From the NCBI GenBank assembly GCA_034698045.1, contig JAQGAU010000003.1:30699-94698 (forward strand): a stretch of 64,000 nucleotides of DNA, given 5' to 3'. Positions 11,889 through 21,796 of the stretch are shown piece after piece. Position numbers and translations under genes: made by a program. The DNA comes from Paramacrobiotus richtersi. Its lineage: Eukaryota; Tardigrada; Eutardigrada; Parachela; Macrobiotidae. The notes under the pieces are model-generated. The model was not told where the DNA came from, did not search any database, and saw only the letters and a list, made by a program, of their open reading frames with translations. Each line of letters starts with the position of its first letter. Within the stretch, counting starts at the first letter, position 1.

Positions 11889-13073
11889 GCAAACGGTACT
11901 CAGCTGCTACTTCACTTCTTGGGTGGAATGAGTATTGGGCTGTGAATTTCTAGTGTATGTGGCACTTGTACGTAACTCGTCGTAATGCGTCGTAAAAGGA
12001 TGATTTCTGCGCTTCAAGGTTAAACTACAAATGAATTTTTCCCAAAAGTGCAAATATACCTAACAAAAAACACAGAATTAAATACAGATGCTGCCATAGC
12101 TAATAGCAGCTTCCTTAAAAAGCGATTACAACTGGCAATGCGATAGCGAAAAAACTGCCACTTCGGAATCTGCGCTCACAGAAAGAAAAAATTGCTGTTA
12201 CGAAGAAGTAAGTATACGATTTGGTACATTCTAACTTATTAGAGAATGCATGATGCATGAAAGGGCACTGTAGAGACTACAGTAGACGTGCACGACGACT
12301 TTGCGCATTATCCACTGCAACATTTGGACTATGTTCGTGACGTTCGAAAGGGAGTATTTCCAGATGCTCTTTTACCGCTAGCATCTCTACAGGAGACAAC
12401 AGTTTTGGAATAAGGTATTCGAAAGGGGAAAGTTTTCTGGTCGGTTGCATGACGACATACTTTCCGGCTCAACGGCCCTCACTCATGGTCTGTATCTCTA
12501 CAGTAATATACAGTATTTCGTTTGGTTTTCAAGTCGCTACGACCCAACACTGCCGCATTCTTCCGCTCATTACCGTAGGCATCTAACAACTGTAAGGTAA
12601 TAGAATTAACACCTAACATGTGAACATAAACATCAGACACAAGTCACATACACAATTAGGGACTTACGAGCCCTTGTTTCTATTACATACTCGCTAGAGC
12701 CATAATTCGCGCAAATTAACCAGCCGATGGTAAATTGCGGTTAGCGATTCCCTTTGGTAAACAGCTTTCCTCATTATTTTTAATTTTGTCTGTTCGCTTA
12801 CGCTTGCCGACAGTGGTGATCTTACAGCTCCTTATTCGCTTCGTGAGTACTGTTACAACGATTTCTCTTTCCGGTCCTTCCGAGAATACGGTGTAACGGA
12901 AAACGCTGTTTTCGAGTGGAGTAGGCGTAGTGCTACCGCGGCAAATTTCCGCACCTTCGTTTTTGACGAAATTGAGTTTGTGTTCTGACATTTATGCTTA
13001 GCGCAGAAGTGTTGCCGGCACCACTTCGAAGCGTTTGCGACAAGTGGTAATGATTTGCTAAATGCCGCGTCCA

Positions 13074-13098
13074 TATAAAAAGGCTCCACACGGTCAGT
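13074..13098 (+). promoter_or_regulatory. Core promoter of EXP2 (TATA + TCAGT initiator)
   Basis: TATAAAAA at 13074-13081 and TCAGT at 13094-13098. The EXP2 ATG follows at 13175, a layout like that of EXP1. Confidence 0.6.
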
Positions 13099-13174
13099 AC
13101 AGTACAACCACAATTCACCAATACAAGTTTCTGGACTTTCTCTGTCTCTCAGTTCATCCCTTGTCTTCAACACT

Positions 13175-13555
13175 ATGGCACTTTTCAATTTGGCTGTTTG
13201 GAGTCTTACTTGCCTGTTTGCTGTTTTCCAGCCGTCCTTTGCGAATGAAGGCGAGGCCACTCATTATGCGCCGGCAATGGGAGCGTGCGGTAAGGTTCAC
13301 GGCCCGAACGACATGGTGGCGGCGCTGAGCCACGAGGACTACGGCACATGGCCCAATCCCAACAACGCGCCCGTCTGCGGCAAGTGCATCAACGTCAAGG
13401 CCACCCAGAGCGGCAAGCAGGTAAAGGTCAAGATTGTCGACGAATGCCCCGGATGCCCCAGTGGATCTCTGGATCTGTCCACTGCTGCTTTCAAGAAACT
13501 AGCTCCTCTGGAAGAAGGTCGCATTCCCATCACCTGGAGCACTGTCAAATGTTGA
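13175..13555 (+). CDS. EXP2: secreted expansin/RlpA-like double-psi beta-barrel protein
   Basis: 126 residues, intronless, a close paralogue of EXP1 with the same length. A signal peptide of about 23 residues ends at PSFA. The mature domain has GEATHYAPAMGACGKVHG, WPNPNNAPVCGKCINVKA, KQVKVKIVDECPGCPSGSL and a terminal STVKC. All six mature cysteines of EXP1 are kept. Differences cluster in loops (for example the NDMVAALSHEDYG stretch) rather than in the barrel core, as expected if both copies are under selection. It is divergently transcribed from S3 with about 1.55 kb between starts. A polyadenylation signal AATAAA follows at 13874-13879. A role in binding or loosening external polysaccharide (food, microbial or own coat) is possible but not shown. 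Confidence 0.88.
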   Translation: MALFNLAVWSLTCLFAVFQPSFANEGEATHYAPAMGACGKVHGPNDMVAALSHEDYGTWPNPNNAPVCGKCINVKATQSGKQVKVKIVDECPGCPSGSLDLSTAAFKKLAPLEEGRIPITWSTVKC

Positions 13556-13873
13556 TCGGATATCATGCAATTCAAGAAAATGTGTTTTGAAATAACATCG
13601 CTTCTGCTGTTCTGCACGCTTTCGCCATACGCTTCCAGTACCTGCTCTAAAGCTTGGCACTCTTATGTTTAATTGTCGTAGCGTTCGTACATGGCTTCGA
13701 CTGTTTTGCACGCTTTCAGTCATAGGCTACCAACAATGATGCTAGCAGCTGCTCTAAAAATGCTATTGCAGCTATTAATTTCAACTGCCGTAGCTATTGT
13801 GCTTTTATTTATTTAATTTGTAACTGTGGTATATATAAATGCAGCTATCGCACCGTTTCATGCTTGAAGCCTT

Positions 13874-13879
13874 AATAAA
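13874..13879 (+). terminator. Polyadenylation signal of EXP2
   Basis: AATAAA about 320 bases after the EXP2 stop. Confidence 0.5.
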
Positions 13880-13889
13880 GCTTTGCTTC

Positions 13890-15100
13890 TGAAAATCATT
13901 AGTTCAAAACATAACTTTCAGTACGACTGAATAGCTGCACCCGGACTCAAGACGAGCTGGAACCAGAGACGGAGCTGGTACTGCCATTTCGACTATCTGT
14001 CATACCATATAGCTGGTCGCTCTTAGTCACATAGCGGTAGGCCCACGGTAACTTTCTAGCCACGTACACTAGATACCAAAGTACCTTATACCTATTTCGT
14101 TGACCTTAACACAAGATAGCGAGTAACGGCAAATTGTGTGGATGCTCGATCAAGTCGGAGCGCTTAGAGCAGAGTACCCCACAGTGTGTGCATGGACTTC
14201 TTCAGGATAAATCACACGTCAGCTATTACTTTTGCGAGTAAAGAAGGGCTGTATTTCGATCCTCTTATAAAAGCACGATGCACAAATAAGTCAGCATCCT
14301 GTCGTCGGCGGAAGCGAAGCTTTCTGACTGATAACTGCACATTATCTCGGATGTGTGTCGCATATCGCATCCGGAGCTTCGTAGTGTCCGCAACGGTAGT
14401 GCGAACCCGCTCGCTATTAAGTAAGAGAACAATTGCAATGTGTACACTGTATGCTATTGCAAACATGTAGTTCTGCTGATCACTAGCTCGCGGCTTCGTG
14501 TACTGGTACGTACACGTTTCTCCGTTGTACAATGTAACACATTAGCAAATGTGACAATATGATTGATGCGGGAGCCACCGGTTGGTACACCATGGAAGTA
14601 CACTATACGATGCCACTTGTGATACATACACCGGTTAAAAAACAGCTGCATTGCTCAATGTTTTTCTTGCTGATGGTTTGCAGCGATCGCAATCTGCATT
14701 TCTGAGTCATCAGAAATTTGTTTTGTACTGATCATCGATTTACACCTGTATGATATACTAATTTTTGTGAAATTTCCCGCTATCAACAAGCTCGTTAATT
14801 CTTTCTGACCAAGATTGCTTCATGCACAGTTTGATTCCTGAATTGGTAACATCGCATGTTTTATGTTTTGTTTACTTTTGTTGTGACACAACTGCATTTA
14901 CCCTGGAGACATCAACTTTTACCACCGGCTATCGTGGCAGTTTCCATCGATCCGCTAACAGCATTTCCTCCCATAAATCGATAACGACTGCATACCAACC
15001 CGGACGTACCTTTCTTCGATACAGTGCACTAAATTTCTACTTCTTGCTCAAACAATACAAGCATTTTGCAAACTTTCCCCCCAAGAAGTGGAAATTAAAC
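13890..15100. other. Intergenic; degenerate hairpin-element relic near 14400-14500
   Basis: No supported gene. The stretch 14400-14500 carries sequence related to the arms of the inverted-repeat element at 54361-54471 (CCGCTCGCTATTAAGTAAGA and, further right, ACTAGCTCGCGGCTTCG), so it is probably an old copy of that element. Confidence 0.4.
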
Positions 15101-15108
15101 ATTTTGTC

Positions 15109-15375
15109 ATGAATCACCACTGCCAGAAAGATCTCTCCTGGGTGCATTCCGTTCCTCCTAGTCCTCACACTGCTCACGCGGACGAGAGTATTGCCAAGAA
15201 CCTCCATTCCGAACAGCTGGTTAAAACGCTAAACGAACCCGGAATGCATAAAACTATCGTCGACACCACCGTCAACGTCAAGGATTTGCCACCGGTGGAG
15301 TTCCCGTCCAGTTTCCCGGAAATGGAACGCAACAGCGCAGCGGTTCATGAACATATTGAAAAGAAAGGACTATGA
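15109..15375 (+). CDS. M1: 88-residue KDLSW-motif protein
   Basis: A small single-exon open frame beginning MNHHCQKDLSWVHSVPP. The start is chosen because the paralogue M2 (20492-20725, minus strand) starts at the same place with MAHHCHKDLSWIHTVPP. The protein is hydrophilic, rich in His, Glu and Lys, and lacks a signal peptide or membrane segment. The middle (VDTTVNVKDLPPVEF) is also matched in M2 (ADTTVHAKDF). It reads like a small disordered cytoplasmic or nuclear protein. No family was recognised. It lies 1.1 kb upstream of, and on the same strand as, the large charged protein, and its paralogue lies just beyond that gene's other end. Confidence 0.6.
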   Translation: MNHHCQKDLSWVHSVPPSPHTAHADESIAKNLHSEQLVKTLNEPGMHKTIVDTTVNVKDLPPVEFPSSFPEMERNSAAVHEHIEKKGL

Positions 15376-16469
15376 AACAGGATGCATGGATTCTTTACGT
15401 TTGGTTGCCGAATAATCTCGCGAAACTTGTCCCAGACAAATTATCCCGCATTTTTTTAAATATGTATCCTTATTTTGGGAATTTGTTTATTTATTTGTTA
15501 TCTATATTTATTTATTTCTTCGCATTATTTATTTCGTTCGGCCAGTCAATAACCGTGCGGTGCTCTGCATAAACGTTAGCGTCACGACCCATAATTACAT
15601 AATTGCACTTTTTTAAGTTGATTTACTATTCTGAGGACAATGACGTTGCGGAATTAAAATGCAAATTAAAATTGACTGCGAGATGACACTGCACAGTAAC
15701 TGTAGTGTGTCGCTTACCATTATGCAACAGTTGGATGTTTACGTTATGGTTTCTCCTCGAAGATACCAAATAAATAAACAGAACAGTCACTGTATGCATA
15801 GAAATCAGAAGCATGAATTGATTACGACAGTGTGAAATATTAATGTACATACACACAGCAAAGAAACAACAACAACAGCTGATCATGTCGGAAAGGCTTG
15901 CGGTTAATAATGGCTTTAAATTTGTGCGCATAGCCGTCTCGGACGTATGCAGGTATCTATGCATCGAAATCATGTGCTATAAATGCGGTGCTGAATAATA
16001 CGCACGTACGTACAAGTACACGTATCTGTGCAAAGAACGGTCATTATTGACTCATCTAGTTCGGTTCAACTGCGGTTCACTGTACAGGTACGTACGGTAC
16101 GAGTACCTGTAACGATGTTATTGCTTACCAATCACAATGGCTTCTTCAGAGAAAACACGGAATCGTCTGTACCTTTATTCGCACAGCTGTCAGGCAGCAT
16201 AAACAGCCGGCTCGATTGGCCTTGTGTACATGCGTTCTGTTTGGGGTTTCCCCATTATAACCGATAACTCAATCAAGCCCAGTCATTCCATGTGCTTATT
16301 TGCAGAAACAGCATGTTTACCGCAGTTCTGTAACATTTCCCATGCATACAGTGTATATAAGCTTACCAAAACACACGTCACTATCAAGAATTCAATGCTC
16401 AGTAAAAAACTTGCACGCGATTAATCAAGAAATTTATCTGGAATCGAATTTGTCTGGATTATAATCATT
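15376..16469. other. Intergenic, AT-rich
   Basis: No supported gene. TTTATT-rich runs at 15450-15540 could be the 3' untranslated region of M1. Nothing else is recognised. Confidence 0.4.
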
Positions 16470-19400
16470 ATGTCAGCGCACGAGCCCAATGCATACCGGA
16501 AAGGGGAAGTCCGTGCGGAAGCCCAGTCAGGGGAGCGGACGGATGCGGGCATCCATCTGGGTGCGGAGAAGTATATGAAGGAGGATAATCCCCAGGAGAA
16601 CCCGGCGTATGATCCCGCGACTGGACGGTTGACGGGAGCGGGTGTCCCGCCGTCACAACGGGAGATGGGCGACCGCCAACGGGAAGCAGATTTCCGGGGT
16701 GACAGGGAGGGAGGACAGGGGTGCGCCCCACCGGATGAGTACATCAGGGCGGCTGTCGTGCCGGCACCCGCCCCGTCGGCTGATCATTTGATTCGGACGT
16801 ATCCAGGTAAGATTGGCGTTTGAGATCAAAGACGGTTTTTGGACGTTTTGCCTCCACGAACAGATATCAGAGGCAGAGCTATACTCCATTACAACTATAA
16901 TACAAGAACACATTATAATTATGAGCATAGGCGGCAGAAGATATTTGATTTATTTTTAATTAATTAATATTTATTTTTAACTTTTAATTAATTTTTTAAA
17001 GGTATTTATTTGTATTAATTTATTTTTTTAATGTATTTATTTTTATTAATTTATTTTTTTAATGTATTTATTTTTATTTCCTTTACTAAGTAAACGTCAG
17101 TCAATATGGTGTAAAATTCGATTTTATTTACAATATATGTAATTCTTAATTAATGTTATCTTGATGATAACGTTCAACTCTTTATGTTAGGAGTGTACCC
17201 GGATATCGAACGACGAGAAAAGGAACGTATCTTTGCGGAAAGAGAGGCCGAAATGGAAAAGGAGCGCCAGGAGATCCTGAAGGACATCGAAAAACACCAA
17301 GGACACCATCATCAACATCCCCAAGATCGTCGCCATCCCGACATGGTCAACAAGGGTGTGGAGGTCGGTAGCGATCGCGACGCGATTCAACGGGCCAGGG
17401 AAGACGTTCTGGGAGATGATGCCCATGCCCGATCCGCCCAACCCTTCCGAGAAGGACGTCCGGAGGTGGGCGGAAGTCGTCGCGAGGTTCGGGAAGAACG
17501 GCGGTCATCACTAGAACGTTCAGACAGTGGATCAGTCCGCCGTGAAGTCCGGGAGGAACGGAGGGAACGGGCATCCCCAGACCGTTCAGAGGGAGGATCG
17601 GTTCGCCGTGAAGTCCGGGAAGAAAGACGGGAAAGGTCATCTCCAGATCGTTCGGAAAGCGGATCAATTCGCCGGGAAGAAAAGCGGGAAAGGTCATCGC
17701 CAGAGCGTTCAGAAAGTGGATCGGTCCGTCGTGAAGTCCGAGAAGAAAAACAGGAAAAATCATCTCCAGAACGTGGATCGGTCCGCCGGGAAGTCCGGGA
17801 GGAACGACGCGATCGGTCACCCGAACAACGGGAAGTACACCGAGAGGAACGTTCAACCAAGCGTATGGAGCCCACTGATCGTGACACATTGGAGAATCTG
17901 TCGTTCACCGAGCCCGACCGACGTGAGCGGGGTGATGGTTCCCCAAGACGCGAGAGTGGACAACGACGAGAAGTTCGAGAGGAAGTCAGCCGGGATCGGG
18001 ATGGCTCTGAACGAAGCAAGGTCAAGGAGGAACGGTTCTCCGACGACAGCGGACGACGTCAAGAAACTCGAGAGGAAACCAAGAAAGTTGCGAGCAATCT
18101 TGAGGATGATGGCCGCCGCCGAGAAGTGCGGGAGGAGGTACACCGTGATCGGGATGATGGCTCCCAAAAGCGGGAGGTTCGAGAGGAAGTGTCGGAAGAC
18201 GGTGGACGCCGACGCGAAAAACGGGAAGAAGTGAGCCGGGACGCGGATGGAAGCTCTCGAAAACGGGTAGTCGAGGAAAAGGTATCCGATGACCAGGGTG
18301 GCGAGCGCCGGGAACACCATACTGAGAAGGATGCGAATGCCCCGAAGAAAGGCTACCGTATGTCCGAGGCGTACCATGGAGGTCTGGGTGAACACCATGA
18401 CGCCAAGGACGATTCCCATGTCAGCGAAGCGGCTGGCGAAAAAAAGGAGGTGGAACATAAGGAAACGAAGGAAGGCGGTGAACGCCGGGTGGAACATAAG
18501 GAAGTGACTCGGGATCGAGACGGTGGAGCCGAGAATAAGGAGGTCCGAAAGGAAACGAGCGTCGAAGATGGTGGAGAGCGCCGGAAAACCAAAGAAGAAG
18601 TCATCAGTCGTGCTCCTAAAGGTCAATCGTCCGCCACCGGAGACGATAAAGATCGTGAAGTGGACATTGGAGGAAAACCCGTCGGGGAGATGCACGAGCG
18701 GACTGACAAGAAAATGCCAAAGTTTAACGAGGAAGAGGAACGGCAAATGGCCCAAAAGCAGAATGAGGAAGCGTTAGGAGCCATCACCAAGAAAACCGAG
18801 ATCAAGGACGACGAAGGGAATAAGATTGAGCAAAAGGTCACGGCTGATAATGACGGAATGTTCATGGAGGAGAAGGAGGAACACAAAGGAGGTTTAGTGC
18901 ACAAACTCAAGCATGTCCTCCATCTTGACCGTAAAGAACGCAAAGAAGAGAAGGAACGTAAACTCGAGGAGGTAACCGAGCTGGAGCAACGCGAAGAACG
19001 CCGGCAAACCGATAAACTGGAGAATGAGAAGATCGTCAATGAGAAGGTGGAAAAGGAAGAAAAGATTGAGACGCCGGAGGGGAAAACGACCAAAAAGGAA
19101 CAGGTGGTCGAAACCCCGGAAGGTGAATCGAGGAAATCAAAGGTCACTGAATCCGATTCGGGAAACAGTGAGCGTAAAGTAACCAAAGAAAAGGTCAGCT
19201 ATGATGGAGGGGAAGTGGAGAAGGAGGAGGATAGTAAGCCGAAGAGTGATCGACGGGATCAGGCGTTCGAAGGGGGCGCTGTGTCCAATTCCCGCCAGAC
19301 TGACACGGTTCCCCTGGAGATCCTGAACCCCGAGGGGATCAAGCGGAAAGAGAAGGAAGATGAGATTTTGAAGAGCGGTAAGGACTATACCAAAATGGAC

Positions 19401-20033
19401 TTTCGGGATCCGGATGATGCAAAGATTCCACGGGATCGGATTGAGCGGATGGTGGAGATTGATCATAAGCGGAAGGAGCAGGGACTGCCGACCGATCCGG
19501 AAACGCTGGCTAACAACTTCCAGGTAACAACTTGAAACTTCTTCTACCAAGCGTACATTGAATTCTTACATATTTAGTGGTAAAACGGCATTGAATACCT
19601 TGAACCGAGAAAATCAGTTAATTAACAATTAAATTATTAATAATTAAAGTGTTAATAATTAAAGTAGTAATAATTATATATTAATAATTAAATTAATAAT
19701 AGATAAACTAGTAATCATTAAATTAATATTAGTAATTAATTATTAATAACTAAATTATTACTAACTGAATTGTATTATTAATAATTAAATAATTTTAGCA
19801 AATAAATTATTATTATTTATTAAATTATTATTAATTAATAATTTTTTAATAATCAAAAACATTTATTTAATTAGTTAAAAATGTCAATTAATTGACGATA
19901 AATGATTTTCGGTTTTTCATGTCGTTGATTGTTATTCCAGGTGGGATTTCACACGGCGGACTCCTTCGACAAACTGGACAAAGCTGGTCAGCCCGATAAA
20001 CGGGAGTCAAACCCGGAATCGTATCGTCGATAA
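16470..20033 (+). CDS. 920-residue charged, repeat-rich, probably disordered protein
   Basis: Three exons, 16470-16806, 17191-19523 and 19941-20033, joined in phases 1 and 0. Exon 1 begins MSAHEPNAYRKGEVRAEAQS and contains the only cysteine I see. Exon 2 carries, at roughly residues 205-320, about six degenerate 20-22-residue repeats built on SVRREVREERRERSSPDRSE, then at about 345-480 a second repeat series on RREVREEVSRDRDGS. The C-terminal half is Lys/Glu-rich and coiled-coil-like (DRKERKEEKERKLEEVTELE). The conserved-looking tail spans the exon 2/3 junction (TLANNFQVGFHTADSFDKLD). There is no signal peptide, membrane segment or visible Trp. Composition is that of heat-soluble or desiccation-related disordered proteins, or of nuclear/cytoskeletal linker proteins. 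It does not show the CAHS, SAHS, MAHS or Dsup motifs that I know. Both introns are extremely AT-rich. Confidence 0.8.
19524..19940 (+). other. AT-rich low-complexity intron
   Basis: Intron 2 of the charged-protein gene, made largely of TTAATAATTAA-like words. It has a good acceptor (GTTATTCCAG) just before exon 3. The intron at 16807-17190 is of the same kind. Confidence 0.6.
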
Positions 20034-20491
20034 GCTGTTCTCAACGGATCTGCTGCTGTATTATGTATTCGATTAATCATTAATTTTCCAAACGCTCTGT
20101 GAGATTATAACACAGCATGTTTTTATGGATTATTTAATTTATTTAGCCATTAAATGGCACATTTCTGGAAAGTGGTTTTTCCAGATATCCGATGTACAGT
20201 TTATGTGGAGTTAAATTCAAAAGTACACGGTGATAATAAAGTTTTTGGCAGAACAGGAAATCGCAGTATTACATGTATATTAAGCGCAGTACTTCATTCC
20301 GACAGATGCAGAAAACACATGCAGTACATCAATAATAATTAAAATAATAACAATTTATAATTAATAATTTTAAATAATTTAAACAAAACTTATTTAATTA
20401 ATTAAAAATGTGATTTAATTGACGATTAATATTCTCGTCTAGTGTAAGACATTTGGTATCACTTAGGAAATCACAGATCCAATGAAAAATA

Positions 20492-20725
20492 TCAGTTCTT
20501 CGCATTTCCGGACGTCGTACCACGGGACTTCGTCGAAAAGAAATCTTTAGCATGAACGGTGGTATCAGCCAGGGAATCATCATTTCCGGTCTTCCTCGTA
20601 TCATCAACCTGAGTTTCCCCGTTCAGGAGTTTCTTTTCCGTGGTTACCTTGTGGTTCCTTTCGTGAGCTGCTGCCGGTGGAACTGTGTGAATCCACGATA
20701 GATCCTTGTGACAATGATGAGCCAT
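20492..20725 (-). CDS. M2: KDLSW-motif protein, probably frameshifted at its C-terminus
   Basis: A minus-strand open frame of 77 residues starting MAHHCHKDLSWIHTVPP, a paralogue of M1 (15109-15375) with matching start and matching middle (ADTTVHAKDF). After that point the M1-like sequence continues in a different frame (a segment resembling the M1 region EFPSSFPEMERN appears one frame over), so the end has probably shifted by an indel, or M2 has evolved a new short tail. Like M1 it is hydrophilic with no leader. It faces the charged-protein gene tail to tail, so the charged gene is bracketed by the two paralogues. Confidence 0.5.
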   Translation of the reverse strand: MAHHCHKDLSWIHTVPPAAAHERNHKVTTEKKLLNGETQVDDTRKTGNDDSLADTTVHAKDFFSTKSRGTTSGNAKN

Positions 20726-20749
20726 ATTCTCGCAAAATAGACCGTTGTA

Positions 20750-21790
20750 GAATTAATTTGGCAAAAAACCTGACTGCTGTTGAAACAAAAATGGATAAAT
20801 AATTGTTAGTGCACGATATAATATTATGACAGTGAAGTAGACGCACTCGAGGTACTTTGCGGTCGGAGCGGAAATGCCGTAGATTGTGCAGACTCAGGCG
20901 ATACGATCGTGCAAACACTACTGTCTCAAATATCAATCGATATGCGGTTTTTGCCGGTTACATATGTTACAGGGCTTTTGGACTTTGGATTAATCCATGT
21001 AACCCAGTGTGACAACAAATGCGTAATCGATATGACCGATTAAGGAGCAATAATATTACTCAATAAGTCTGTGGTATTATTTTATTATTTTAATAAAAAT
21101 TTTACATCGTTCTTTGTTTTATTATATTTTTATTTACATTGTAGATCGTGGGGTAACAATAGAAAAGAAATAATTTAGATGGGAGCCATTTCAACGAATT
21201 TGGTAATCAGAATATCCAAATAAAATGAGAAGAAACCGAATGGAATTAATGAATTATGAATGATTAATGAGAATAAAAATCCAAACATTTGAAATGGGAA
21301 CTGAAAGAATTGACGATTCGAAAGATTCCGAAGATCGATAAGATGCCGATGCCTGCAGCCGCAGGTTGCAGTTATGAGTGTGATTGGGAAATTGGCGGGA
21401 ATGACAACGTGAGTGTGTGTGGAATTTGGCTTCTGCATCCGCATCTATGGACTTACGGCACGTAAGTTGTAACGATTGTGGCACGTACCGCAGATGTGAC
21501 GTAACAGCTTTATTCGTACGTAATCTACGTATCTTTGGCGCGTTAATTAGGTCAGCTGAACGAACAACCGTCACAAATATTCAAATAAAAATTCTTCACC
21601 ATTCTGGAATTTCGAAAACTGAATCGAAATTTTCGATTTTTTCTCTCTCTAATTTGAGTGCTCAGTGTTCTGTTTGTTTTTTCTCCTGATATGATATTTT
21701 CTCCTTCTCTGCTCTGATTTGTTGATCAGCCTTTATCACAAATTTCATAAATAATAATCCAGGATTTTCGTTAAGCAATCCGATGCGATC
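20750..21790. other. Intergenic between M2 and the HTH gene array
   Basis: No supported gene. The last 150 bases upstream of HTH-A are pyrimidine-rich (TTTTTTCTCTCTCT near 21640) and may hold its promoter or 5' untranslated region; a TCAGT lies at about 21661. Confidence 0.4.
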
Positions 21791-21796
21791 GAAACC

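Larger units (their letters stand above)
9370..13560. repeat. Tandem cassette copy U3 (S3 + EXP2)
   Basis: This is the third copy of the duplication and the one that aligns with U1 over most of its left half and with U2 over its right half. Positions 9100-10960 hold no supported gene; the open frames there (for example 9355-9630) correspond to non-coding blocks in the other copies and do not stay open in them. Confidence 0.7.

Noticed and set aside
17347-19186. Long minus-strand open frames (up to 300 codons) opposite the charged-protein gene
   Set aside because: They mirror the low-complexity Arg/Glu codons of the plus-strand exon, which rarely give stops on the other strand. No splice sites, start context or family features.
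16470-20033. Identity as a known tardigrade CAHS, SAHS, MAHS or Dsup protein
   Set aside because: Composition is similar but the motifs and lengths that I associate with those families are absent.
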